Part shown: positions 1 to 10,504 of the stretch, piece after piece
How the letters are laid out: every line of letters starts with the position of its first letter
How positions within the stretch are numbered: the stretch's first letter is position 1
From: Circinella minor
Taxonomy: Eukaryota > Mucoromycota > Mucoromycetes > Mucorales > Lichtheimiaceae
DNA length: 64,000 nucleotides
Assembly: GCA_016758965.1 (NCBI GenBank)
Contig: JAEPRB010000106.1
Span: 23,501-87,500, forward strand
Reading direction: 5' to 3'
Program-made: the position numbers and the translations under genes
The notes under the pieces: generated by a model
What the model saw: the letters and a program-made list of their open reading frames with translations, nothing else
Databases searched by the model: none
What the model was told of the DNA's origin: nothing

Positions 1-250
1 ATGTGCCGAAAAATAATATTGCCGTAGCTACAAGTAATGCATATCCCCAAAGATAAGTACTGTCAAACGTTGTTTCTGGTAAATGGGCCATTGATCTTCT
101 CGTATAAATGGGATGGTTACTACTGCTACCATAGTAACTGTTGCTAGTATTATTCACGTTGCCATAATAATTCAAAGTTGTTGTTGTTGTTGCTGTTGTT
201 GCATTTGTTCGTGGAAAAAGAATTGATTTAGATGATCGTCGTCGATGCAT
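1..250 (-). CDS. 5' part of a putative single-pass membrane protein, runs off the window
   Basis: Reading the minus strand from the ATG at 250-248, the frame stays open to the window edge. The protein starts with a basic Arg/Ser stretch (MHRRRSS), then a Thr/Asn/Tyr/Ser low-complexity segment, then a hydrophobic stretch (YLWGYALLVATAILFFGT) that looks like a membrane span cut by the edge. A short polar N-terminus before a membrane anchor is what is directly visible. The anchor vaguely recalls small fungal ER membrane subunits such as PIG-Y, but I cannot establish that. The product is unidentified. Start chosen because the upstream minus-strand frame is A/T-rich and non-coding. Confidence 0.5.
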   Translation of the reverse strand, partial: MHRRRSSKSILFPRTNATTATTTTTLNYYGNVNNTSNSYYGSSSNHPIYTRRSMAHLPETTFDSTYLWGYALLVATAILFFGT

Positions 251-1324
251 GATGTCTCATTTATAATATATATGAATAATGATTATAAAAAAAAAAAAGA
301 AAAGATTGTGTTATATTTTATATAACTACATAACCCTTTTTCCAAAATTTGGAAATTAGAATTAATAAAAAAGAATATATAAAAAAAGAAAGATAACGAA
401 GAAGACGCTACCTGAATTTTTTTTTTCAAGAGTTAAAACAAGAATACAGATTTCATTCCTAAAATATTATGCAACTTTTAAACTATCAAAATAAATGATG
501 TAACTTTTATTTATGACAACCATTTTTATTTTTTATTTTCTTTGATTCATTGCAAAAAAAAAAACCTATTGTTTTATTAAAAATATCTCAACATGATTAT
601 TTTTATTTTTATTTTTGGATAATTAAAATCACATGTTCTTTTAATCAACAATATATATCTTTCTTTAATCGTAAATATTTTATTACATATACTATAATTG
701 GATTTTTTTAATAATATCAAACAGAATTTAAAGAACATCTTAGTTAAAACCAAGTAAAAAAAAACTTGCTAAATATGGACTGTTGTTTACAAGATCGGCA
801 TAAAAAAAAAAGTCTGACCCCAACTGATTTTTTCATCTTCATAACTAATAAATTAAATAGATGAATCTTTATCAAGTGACACTGTTTCTCTTTGGAATAT
901 ATAATAATAATCAAATTCCCATGAATATATTCTCAGGGAAAAAATGATTTTATTAATAATATTGTCTAGTATACAATTTTAAGTTTTGGCAAAAAAAAAA
1001 AAAAAAAAAATAACTATTTACACATAGAAATAGAAATATATAGGGTGTATAGATTTAATCCTAGAAGAGGATAGTATTAACATAAGTCTAAAAAAATAGA
1101 GAAAAATAAATGTAAGCTTATTTTTTTTTTATTTCAGCTAATAGGTCAGAAAGGATTATAGGGTACTTGATATGATTCAACCACCTGGGTCTGATGCTGA
1201 AACCCATAGTGATAAAATTAAAACTACTGTGTACTACTAAATCCTTGTAACTCTGTATGCTTATATAATATTTATATTGTTTTTGTTGTATGTTACTATG
1301 TCAAAGAATGTAAATAACAACAAG
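251..1324. other. Intergenic, AT-rich, with one higher-complexity block at 1146-1239
   Basis: Mostly A/T tracts with frequent stops. The block at about 1146-1239 is less AT-rich and follows a polypyrimidine tract and a 3' splice-like AG (about 1129-1145). On the plus strand it could be a last exon ending TVYY-stop at 1237-1239; on the minus strand another 30-residue frame is also open. No flanking exon was found, so it is left unassigned. Confidence 0.4.
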
Positions 1325-1397
1325 GCCTTGCTAGCTCAATCGGCAGAGCGTGAGACTCTTAATCTCAAGGTTGGGGGTTCGACCCCCCCGTAGGGCT
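1325..1397 (+). tRNA. tRNA-Lys (anticodon CTT)
   Basis: A 73-nt cloverleaf is visible. The acceptor stem GCCTTGC (1325-1331) pairs with GTAGGGC (1390-1396), followed by discriminator T at 1397. The D arm is GCTC..GAGC. The anticodon arm is TGAGA-CTCTTAA-TCTCA, with CTT at positions 34-36. The T arm has five G and five C around a TTCGACC loop. There is no intron and the CCA is not encoded, as is normal in eukaryotes. The internal A and B boxes would serve as the Pol III promoter. Confidence 0.95.
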
Positions 1398-1434
1398 GAT
1401 TTCAATTCATTGGTATTCAATTACCAACAATTAC

Positions 1435-1443
1435 TTTTTTTTT
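1435..1443 (+). terminator. T-tract, likely Pol III terminator of the tRNA
   Basis: Nine consecutive T residues 38 nt past the mature tRNA end. Just before them is a short inverted repeat, TTGGTA-TTCAAT-TACCAA. A run of four or more T on the coding strand is the established Pol III termination signal. Confidence 0.6.
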
Positions 1444-3080
1444 GTTTTCTTTCGCAAGAACTTTTTTTTTTTTTTTGCTGAATTTTTTAATCGATTTTTT
1501 TTTTTGGTGTCAAACGACATATAATAAATTTGTTTTAGATCGATAAAAATAAAAGAAAAGGGGAATAAAAAGTAATAAGAAATAACGCCAAATTACGTAT
1601 ACAAAATTGAAAAGAAACGATAACAAACCTTATTTATATCGTATAGTTTTAGTTCTTGTTAAAAACTGTGCTATAAATTATAAGCTTAACGGGCGAAACT
1701 ATAGAAGTGTGGTGTTTTGATATCATTCGTTATTTGATATAAAATAAAATATAGATAGAAAAAGGATATGAAAGGTTCAATAAAAAGAAAAGAAGGAGGA
1801 GGAAGGAAGGAAACATTAAAATGTTATATTCCTTTATTTCCCACATTTTCAATAAAGAGTCTGTTACACATAGACAAACAAGAAAGAAAATATAATTATT
1901 GGTGCCCCGATCTTTTTGAAATTATGTAGTGAGTAGAAGCTAGTAGATGCTTTTTAGAAAAAATAGTTAATACAAGTTATTATCAAAAAATAAAAATAAA
2001 ATAAAAAATATAAATAGTTTCTAATTTTATACAGATTAAAGGGAGAGGATCATTCGGAAGACTCAATATTATTAGTAATTTGAAAGTAAACCTATTCACA
2101 TTTATAAATCAATTCTTGTCCATTCTTTTATATATAAAGATTAACAATTATACAATTAAATGGGGGGTTTTTTTTAATAAGTTACGTATCTATTTATTTA
2201 TATTTTTTGATTGTTTACAAATAAAAAGAAAAAAGTATATATTCTGTTATATTGAAAGAGAAACGAGGCTTTGCATGCATTATGCAGCTTTCGTAATATT
2301 TTTTCAGAGACTTTGTACTACAATTACCATCAAAAAAAAAAAAAGGTAAATAATTTATTGTACATAAAAAAAAGAACTACTATTATTATCAATTCTGTCG
2401 TATGATTGTCATAATATAAAAACAAAAAGTAAATTTTAAAAGGAAAAGTAATTTTTGGGTAACATCTGTTTTAACTCTCATTTGAATTATTTAAAAAGAA
2501 GAAAAACTTATAAATGGGCGTTTAATATGATTATAAACAAATAGTATATTACATGTGATTGGTAATACACATACACTGTTATTCTAATAATAAATGATAG
2601 ATTGATAAAGTCTAGTCAGGATCCGAAATTAACAGTACATAAATATATATAATTATGTTCAATTGAGTCGTGTGTGTGTGTGCGTGTGTGTGCGTGCATT
2701 TTATCTATTATGCAAAAAAGAAAAAGACATCTTGGATCCCTTAGACTTTTGCTATTATTATTATTACAAAGCGTTTATACAACTATATTTTTTCTGTGTG
2801 TACTTTGCTTCTTTTTTTTTTAATATAAAGAAAATATTATTATTATTATTATTATTATTAAAATACATAGTCAAGTTTATATTACAGCCAAAAAAGAAAA
2901 AAGAGTTGAAAGAAAGACAGAAAGAATAAGAGAATAAAGGTATAATGAAAATCATAGTTTTTTTTTTCTTTTAAAGAGAAGGGTTGTACCAATTAAGTAT
3001 ATAAATAATTGCAAGTAAAAATAGTGGATAAATAAAAAATTGATAAGAAGAAGCGAGAAAGAGAGGCACAACATGTTTCT
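1444..3080. other. Intergenic, AT-rich, no gene recognised
   Basis: Long A and T tracts and simple repeats. The short open frames here (for example 2080-2349) have lysine/isoleucine/phenylalanine compositions dictated by AT content and show no domain. An ATT/TTA microsatellite lies at about 2836-2860. Confidence 0.6.
2670..2697 (+). repeat. (TG)n microsatellite with CG interruptions
   Basis: An alternating TG run interrupted by GC steps, seen directly. Confidence 0.85.
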
Positions 3081-3638
3081 TTAAGATCTTCGCTTATAAT
3101 TAGCAAGAATTCCACTCAAAGAATAAAGAAAATCATGTAATCGATCACCATCAATATGAGCAAATCGTTCACTAAAAGATGGATATAAAGAAGCACGACG
3201 ACTTTTTTCCCATTCTGCTAAACGAGCTAATCGAAGACTAATATGACTAAGTGTTCCAGCCCAATCCATTGTTGTAATATGATGTCGAACAATCGACCAT
3301 ATACGTGAAGGTATAACACTACGAAACATATCATCCAAGAGTCGAACAATTAAAAAGAAACAAAACAGACATGTGATTGCAAAAGCGGTAAGCATACCGA
3401 CTAAAAGATAAGAAGCGGCTAAAGCTAAATATTGAGCAATAGTATTACTTGTTGATGTAGTTGTTGTTTCTAGACGAGATTTAGACCATGATAATCGTTG
3501 ATATCGATGAAATGGTATTGAAGTGACCGATGATGAGGTGGATGAAGTACTACTACTTCTTGAGGAATAAGGTGAAGAAAATGGTGTTGCAGTTGGTGAA
3601 GAAGAAGAAGATGATGATGATGATAGTGAAGAATCCAT
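3081..3638 (-). CDS. Hypothetical protein with Ser-rich N-terminus and a long hydrophobic segment
   Basis: A single 185-residue open frame with no intron. Residues 1-37 are almost entirely Ser/Thr/Pro. Residues about 68-100 form a hydrophobic stretch of roughly 32 residues (YLALAASYLLVG..CLFCFFLIVRLL), long enough for one tilted helix or a tight hairpin. The C-terminal 85 residues are polar, with Trp/Arg-rich helices (SRIWSIVRHH, LARLAEWEKSRR) ending KRRS. Codon use here is clearly less AT-driven than in the flanks, which supports a real gene. A Ser-rich cytosolic or lumenal tail, a membrane anchor and an amphipathic tail suggest an endomembrane protein. No family is recognised. Confidence 0.7.
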   Translation of the reverse strand: MDSSLSSSSSSSSSPTATPFSSPYSSRSSSTSSTSSSVTSIPFHRYQRLSWSKSRLETTTTSTSNTIAQYLALAASYLLVGMLTAFAITCLFCFFLIVRLLDDMFRSVIPSRIWSIVRHHITTMDWAGTLSHISLRLARLAEWEKSRRASLYPSFSERFAHIDGDRLHDFLYSLSGILANYKRRS

Positions 3639-4182
3639 ATTATTATCAATGATTAATTATTTATTATAATCATACGTAATTTTATTTTCTTTTCACTCTT
3701 TTATCGTTGTTGTTCTGTAATTGTTTTGTGAAAATACAAGGAAGAAAGATGAAATAAATAAATAAAAAAAGAGAGAAAGAAAAGAAATGAAAAAAAAAGA
3801 ACCAAAAAAATAAAAAAAAAAAAAAAAAACTTGTTGATTTCATGATTCTGGGTCCTGATAGCAAATTTTTTTTTTTGAATCTCTTTCCTACTTTTCTCTT
3901 CTTTTAACATGCTAAGGATTTTTCGGCAACAAGTATCCGCTCTTTTTTTTCTCTCTGTATTGGCCAATGTACAACAATGTTATCGATCTACAACGAGAGA
4001 AGAAAAAAAATAACTTATACCTCTAATTTTATTTTCCCAGCACCCAATCATTCTTGATGGCCAAAGCGTTTAAAAACCTTATCCTAATTTATTTATTTTT
4101 TCACTCACTTTGTATATAAATGTTTTATTTTGTTGTAACCCAGAAACAAAAATATAAAAAGGGTTTACGAAATATATAACAC

Positions 4183-4219
<37 letters not shown>

Positions 4220-5995
4220 ACACGAATTAATAAGTTTCGTACATACATAATTATTTAAAGAATATACTTGATTCATATATATATATAACCCAGAAATTAT
4301 TAAATGAACACCAAAAACTGGATACCGGGTCTCTCTCTCACACATCGGCATCAAAGTTAATGGAGATACAAGCAGCACGTTACACTTGAAGTCTAAATAT
4401 AGTAATTTGAGTGGGGGACAAGGGACAGGCTGTGTCATCTTTTTCTTTTGGTTTTTTTTTGTTCGGAAACTCAAAAAGACCCAAAAGACCTTTAACATGT
4501 GGCATAAACACATAGATGTTTTTGATAAGATCGGAAGAAGTTACCTATGCATAGTTTTAATCATTTTGTTGCTATGGTAATAAATAAGCACACGTTACAT
4601 TAATCTTATATAATACCAAGTATTTTTCAATAATTAAAAAATAGTTTATTGTTTTATATTTCATAAAAGAGTACTAGCTTTTCAGTAATTCTTTCATGAG
4701 TAAAATACTCAAATTATGAAATACATAAGCAGGCCCCCTCCCCTACCTTTACATTTCAAATAGGTATAACTTTCTTTACATTCTTTAATATTATAGACAA
4801 ATAGAGAGATCCAGTATTAAATTATCACCTTTAGTAAAAAGCTTTAATTAATATATTATTATTTACATGAAATTAGCTGACAGTTATTTTGTCAAAGTAA
4901 AAAGAACTTATCACGTAAATCCAGCGAGATAAGTCACCTTATCAAAACAGATATGTTGTTTAACCGCTTTAATTTCATTTTTTAAGAAAAAACAACTGAA
5001 CATGTAATCATGATATGTATGGCACTTTTATATTTTAACAGGATATCACTTGTATAATTCAATAGTAGTAATAGACTCTATTTGGGCTGGAATATATTTT
5101 AGTATATTGTCAATTGATAATCCCCAAATAAGTTGACACTATTACAATTTCTCATTGTCTTCCGTCTCGCTTTTCCTCCTCTCTATCAAACAGTTTTGTT
5201 ATAATATTTAGAATATCTTATTTACCAAACATATTATCAAATAAACAACTAGTTCGGGGTCACCATAACAAATTCGGGACGCATGACCAGTTTTTTTTTA
5301 ACGTGAGTACATTTTTGACAATGCACTTAATAGATGTTTCAAGCTAAAGTATATAACGTATTTTTTTTAAAAAAAAAGTAAGGTTAATTAAGAAATCTAT
5401 TAACTTTAAAAAAGCCAAGGATGATGACATCAAATATAATTTGACAGGTCTTCTTTTTATATATATAAAACTCGTGGAGGAGATTTAGAAGTCTCTTTTT
5501 ATTTTTGTACGTCAATTGACATGCAATAGCCACGTTATAAAAAAAATCCAGCTAAAAAAAAACGTGTCAGACAAAGAACAAGTTGTCGCGTGTAGTTCCT
5601 TAAATGGATTAAAAAAGAGAACCTTTGATTATTGGATATTATTCTTTTGTTAATAGAAATTCAAATAATATATATAGTTGAAATATTTTCTTTTAAATAT
5701 TCAACTTATTGTTATTAAGTTTGATAACAATATCTCTATATATAATTAGTATACTTTTTTATGATAAGTTGTGTAAAGAGGGGGGATGGGGTCGGCTGGT
5801 ATTTTTAGGACACGTGCAATTTAAGCAAAAAGATGCTGCGACTGAATTGCTTTGATTGGATATAAAACACACACACGCTTTTTTTATTTTATTTTTCATG
5901 TCAGGTTTTTAATAGCTTCTTTATTTCCCTTTTCCTTTTTCTCTTTCTTCTTTTTCTTTCTTTACAAAACTTTCTTTATAAACAAAACAAAAGCC
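3639..5995. other. Intergenic, AT-rich, upstream of tropomyosin
   Basis: No convincing gene. The open frame at 4079-4513 minus runs through a TA repeat and has no coding character. An RFX X-box-like site GTTGCTATGGTAA lies at 4568-4580. Directly before the tropomyosin start is a C/T-rich tract (about 5915-5965), typical of an expressed fungal gene's promoter and 5' UTR. Confidence 0.6.
4187..4215. repeat. (TA)n microsatellite
   Basis: An uninterrupted alternating AT run. Confidence 0.85.
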
Positions 5996-6771
5996 ATGGA
6001 CAGGTTACGCGAGGTAAATTTATCAATTTAAACAAATAGAGTTTAAAAATAAATATTATCATTAAGTTAAAAAGTGTCAAAGAAATATAAATATATTTAC
6101 ATTATAAACTTTTTTTTTTTAATTTAATTTTTCCATTAAAAATTTAGAAAATTAGCAACATTCGAGCAGAAGCTGAAGCAGCTAATGCTAAAGTAGAAGA
6201 ATTAGAAACTAAAGTAAAAACACTTGAACAAGAACAAATGCAACGCGATCATGAAATCATTTCTTTGACAAATCAAAATAAACATCTTACAGAAGATTTG
6301 GAAGCTGCACAAGAAAAAGTTACTCAACTTAAAAGTTTGGAAGATGAAGACGATGATTTGAAAAAGGAAAATGATGCAGCACAACGAAAAATTACTTTAT
6401 TGGAACAAGAACTTGAATCTTCTGATAAGTCTTTACGTGAAACTACTAAAAAGTAAAAATACTATTCCTTTTTTTTTTTTTTTTTTTTTTGTAAAGGAAA
6501 AGGGGGAGAAAGGAAGGGGAAGAAGAAAATGATATGTATTTGATTGTTGTTGTTGGGGAGGGGTTTGAGGGGAAAAGGAATGTTATTAATTGATTTTATA
6601 TATTATAGTTTCCGTGAAGCTGATGTCAAAGCTGAACACTTTGAACGTAAAGTTCAACAATTAGAAAATTTATTGTTTGAACAAGAAAAGAAGAATGAAG
6701 AATTAAAGACAAAGAATCATGAACTTCAAGCTCAACTTGATGAATTCAATGCACAACTTGATGAAATCTAA
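5996..6771 (+). CDS. tpm1: Tropomyosin
   Basis: Exons 5996-6013, 6148-6452 and 6609-6771, with GT..AG introns, join to 161 residues, the length of fission yeast Cdc8. The protein starts MDRLREKISNIRAEAEAA and is a continuous heptad coiled coil rich in Glu, Lys, Ala, Gln and Leu with no proline. The segment KAEHFERKVQQLE is typical of fungal tropomyosins. The first exon encodes only six residues. Tropomyosin dimers polymerise along actin filaments, stabilise actin cables and permit myosin V transport. The extreme N-terminus forms the head-to-tail overlap and is a target of Nat-dependent acetylation in yeasts. The gene is convergent with the eL43 gene. The family is certain; the short first exon rests on the conserved MD(R/K)LRE start. 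Confidence 0.95.
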
Positions 6772-7418
6772 TGATAATACCAGATAATAATAATAATAAC
6801 CACACATACTCTCTCTCTTTCTCTTTTTTCAACAAACAAAACATTTCAAATCAAAAATATATATATATATCATTCACCAAAGCATTCCCCCCCCCTTCCA
6901 CCACCAAACCCCCCTAATTTTTTTCATAAGTAACAATGCATTTTTTTTTAAATTACCAATAAAATAAAAAGATCCAAGCTGTGTTACCATGACAGTTATC
7001 GAAGTATTTTTTTTAAAACAAAAACTTTTTATATTAATGGATGTTAATTTTATCCTGCCTTTACATTTTTCCTTTGTCTTTTTAACATTACCCAGTATTC
7101 TCCCAGTATTTGCAAAATGTATATAAAGTTTAACTTTTATCTCTCTCTCTCCCTGTCTCTCTCTATTATCAATCATGTCGTATTCTTTAACCGTCTCTTA
7201 CAATATATATCCATTAATTGAAATCCAATCTCTCTTTTTAGGTTGCATTCTTTTTTTTTTTTCAAACATTATATAAAAAAAACCAAGTTGTTGTTATAAA
7301 GACATTTGGGTGGATATCTTTTTTTTTGTGGAATTGTGTATGAGTGTATGAAGTGTGTTTATTGAAAAACATTTTTTAAAGAAAAAAAAAACTGTAAATG
7401 GTGGAGTCTCTTTTTTTT

Positions 7419-7947
7419 TTAGATTTCGGCCAATTCACGAAGACGACGAACGGTCGAACGGGTGGTGGTAGCAGCAGCAGTCGAAACGGTGTAAGCGCCA
7501 CCGGCCATGGTCTTCTTACAACCCTTGCACTTCCAGATACCGACAGCTTGACGCTTGACAGCGTCCTATAATATTAATAATAATAATAATTTAAATGTTA
7601 ATAATTCAATTCAACACAATTCAATTCTTTTTATAATAATAATAAAATTAATTGAAATTATAAATTATAAATTATAAATTATTTTATTTTTTTTACCTTG
7701 CCGCAGAAGGTGCAGGTGTAAGTGGCGTGTTGGGTAATTTCCATCTTCTTCACCATCTTTCTGAGGGAAGCACCATAACGTGTACCGTACTTGCCGGTGA
7801 TGCCGACTTTCTTAGTGCGCTTAGTCTATAGATGAAAATAATGGATTGATATATGGATGGATGGATAAGTTCATATGATACATCGATTGGATTGATTGAT
7901 GGGGAGATGCTGCTCTATGTTGCTCTATGTATTTAATATCATACCAT
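7419..7947 (-). CDS. RPL43: Large-subunit ribosomal protein eL43 (L37a)
   Basis: Exons, in coding order, 7947-7945, 7825-7697 and 7565-7419 give a 92-residue protein, the normal eL43 length. Exon 1 is the ATG codon alone, a common ribosomal-protein gene layout. The zinc ribbon shows the two CxxC pairs CTFC and CKGC. The start [20 protein letters not shown] and the end [12 protein letters not shown] are diagnostic. It binds 28S rRNA in the 60S subunit. Codon use is biased to C-ending codons, unlike neighbouring genes, as expected for a highly expressed gene. Both introns begin GTA and end TAG. Confidence 0.97.
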
Positions 7948-8599
7948 TGTTGGATAAAACGCGAGAGGGAGGGTTCCTATAATCCGAAGCCCACCCCTCA
8001 GCTTTGATTAACAAAAACTCGAGACTCTCCTCCCAGCTCTGACTTTAAATTCATCTCCGGAAGCTTTAACGATTCCGATATATATATTTTCTTATAGTAA
8101 TAAAATGTGATGTATTAAAATTATGGAAAATATAAATAATATAAATGTTAAAAATACCTTTTATTGATGGGGGGGGTTAATCACAAGATGAATAGAAAAG
8201 AATTGGTAAAAAAAGATAATAATAGTGAAATCAGAAGAAATTAAACAAACTTGTATATCATCCCTACGAATGTAACTATATGATACTCCATTATAAATAA
8301 TGTTATCCACGTAAAACATATAATTACACAAAACAAATCAGTTTGTTACGTACGTACTATTAATATTGTATTTGATGTTTAGCAGCAACTAGTATATCAG
8401 TACTAAAAATAATCGCAGCAACAGAAAGTACAAAAACATATTACGTAGCTCATAATAACTAGTTAGTGATAAAGAAGCTTATTATTGAGATAATACTAAA
8501 AAAAACTAATGGATTAAGCTATTTGATAAACAAAAATATATTTTTTTCAATGAGAAGAAAAACGGTATTAGTGCAAAAAAAAATATACAGGGTGTTTTC
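7948..8599. other. Intergenic, eL43 promoter side
   Basis: The first 110 bases upstream of the eL43 ATG are C-rich and contrast with the rest of the spacer. The remainder is AT-rich with no supported gene; the short frame at 8466-8672 shows no domain. Confidence 0.5.
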
Positions 8600-8683
8600 T
8601 ATTAACTACCCTACCAATCTTGCAAAATCAAAAGAAAAGGACAGGTTTACCTTTAATCTAACTAATAGATGACTCTGTCAAAT

Positions 8684-8855
8684 TGATAAACAAGTTATTA
8701 AAAATAAGATGCTTATCACAAGACTACGTAATCGTTTTTTTTTTTAGTCTTAAAAAAAAGGGTGTGCATGTTTATTAACTCGTCTTTTAGTTAACAAAAA
8801 TGATAAACAAATAGTCGTCTGTTGATCTACGTATTTGAAGTACTTATTATCGATA
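8684..8855. promoter_or_regulatory. GATA-type motif cluster upstream of copy A, conserved in copy B
   Basis: TGATAAAC occurs at 8684-8691 and 8801-8808, CTTATCAC at 8712-8719 and TTATCGATAA at 8846-8855. The first three have counterparts at the same relative places upstream of copy B (about 10584, 10621 and 10711). WGATAR is the consensus of fungal GATA factors. A regulatory role is inference. Confidence 0.35.
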
Positions 8856-9080
8856 AAATAGTATTGAATAACTTATTAGAAGAGTATGTATAATTTGTAA
8901 TATACACCTTTTCTTTGCTAGGCTGTTTACTAATGTACAAAATAAAGGGTTCGCTCTTTTCTTCTGATAGATAATAATGAAAGACAAGAGTCGATTTTCT
9001 ATTTTATTTGAATATATAAAAAGAGACGTAAAAAAATATTTGCTTTTAATTCTCAACAACTTCATTCTTAATAACAAATC

Positions 9081-9527
9081 ATGCGTTCGATTCTTTACAT
9101 TTTCACCTTTTTGTTCGCCTTGGCCGCATCGCCAATCTTAGCTGCACCTACTCCCGAAGCTAGTGCTGAACAACAAGAAGTTCAACAACAACAAGCTCCT
9201 CAACAAGAATATTATTTGTAAATTTTTGTTTAATTTTTTATTATGCTATTTACCTTTATATATATATGTAAGATAGATAATTAACTTTTAATATATATAT
9301 ATATATATATATCATATAGAACTCCCGAACAACAAGCTGTGGTTGCTCAATTTCCTCCATGGCGTGGTGCTCCTCCCTTCCCACCATTCCCACCTACTCC
9401 TCCCACTCCTCCATTCCCTCCATTCCCACCCACCGGAGGCGGTCGTGTCCCACCTTTCCCACCTTTCCCTCCTACACCTCCTACACCCCCACTTCCTCCA
9501 TTCCCACCATTTCCTGGTCGCTTCTAA
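9081..9527 (+). CDS. Secreted Phe-Pro-Pro repeat protein, copy A
   Basis: Exons 9081-9217 and 9320-9527 give 114 residues. Residues 1-21 are a clear signal peptide (MRSILYIFTFLFALAASPILA, cleavage near AAPTPEA). A Gln/Glu-rich linker follows (EQQEVQQQQAPQQ), then, after the intron, LTPEQQAVVAQFPPW. The C-terminal half is two near-copies of PPFPPFPPTPPTPP(F/L)PPFPP separated by TGGGRV, ending FPGRF. There is no cysteine, lysine or aromatic other than Phe in the repeat, so an extended polyproline-II rod with regularly spaced Phe is likely. Wall, matrix or surface-coat roles are possible. No family is recognised. The paralogue lies 1.9 kb downstream. Confidence 0.85.
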
Positions 9528-10504
9528 TAACCAAGCTTAAAAAAATGAAGGATCTATCATGATTTTATTACTGGGGACTTATATTTTTTTCTTATAGCTT
9601 ACTCTTTTTTTTTTCTGTGATTATTTTTCATTTCTTTACTACTTTTTTTTCAACAACGAACACCAATTATTTTCTTTTCTTTTTTTGATATAATTGAATA
9701 TCTCTCTCATATTATCATGATTATGATTTATTATCTTTCTATTCCTTCAGTATAGCAGTACCTATTCATTGTCTTTTTTCAATAAATTTTCAAGTTCCCT
9801 CCCCTACTATCTAGTTACTTTTCTTTATTGATTACATATTCGAATATGTGTAATATGTTTTATAGCGTTCAGTTTTTATTATTACTATTATTAATTATGA
9901 AAAATGGTATCACAGATTAGGATAACTTATTTATGCATATCTTTTTTTCTTCTTTCGAACAAAGTAAAAAGCAAATGTTTTATAGAGTTAACAAAGTAGT
10001 GGGTACCTATGCAATTATCTACTATGAGAAGATCAATTGAGGGAATAGGTCAAGTGAAAACTGCTTAAGAAAAATTGGATATCTAACTTATTTCTTCTCT
10101 CGTACGTTATATATATATATATATATATTGAAATACTGCTACGTAAATATTAATTAAAAAATAGAACCCTCATCAACACGGGCAATTTGAATTTATAGTT
10201 TAATGCATTTTTTTTACATATTCTATTCGAATGTCAATATAAATCGCTTTAATAAAGTAAAACAAAAAAAAAACAAAAATGAATTATCGCAGTTATGTTC
10301 GTTATAGAGCCAAAAAAAAAAAAAAGAGTATTATTACTGATGTAGAACTTTACATAATATTCTACTGGGAAGTTAGGTACGTATAGTAATGTTAGAATTG
10401 TATAAATCTCGTACTATTTATGATAAATATATAGTTATTTGTTTTCCTTGTTTTGGCGTTGTATAAGATTCTAGGTCCTTTGAGAGTTAAAATACATGTT
10501 TTGC

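Larger units (their letters stand above)
8600..10475 (+). repeat. Tandem duplication, copy A (about 1.9 kb)
   Basis: Similarity to copy B (10505-12512) starts around the shared phrase AATCTTGCAAAATCAAA upstream of the gene. It continues through promoter, both exons, intron and 3' flank to the shared GGCGTTGTATAAGATTCTAGG (about 10454-10474), with indels and substitutions. Boundaries were judged by eye. Confidence 0.85.

Noticed and set aside
4079..4513. 144-residue minus-strand frame
   Set aside because: It passes through a (TA)n microsatellite (IYIYIYIYI) and shows no coding composition.
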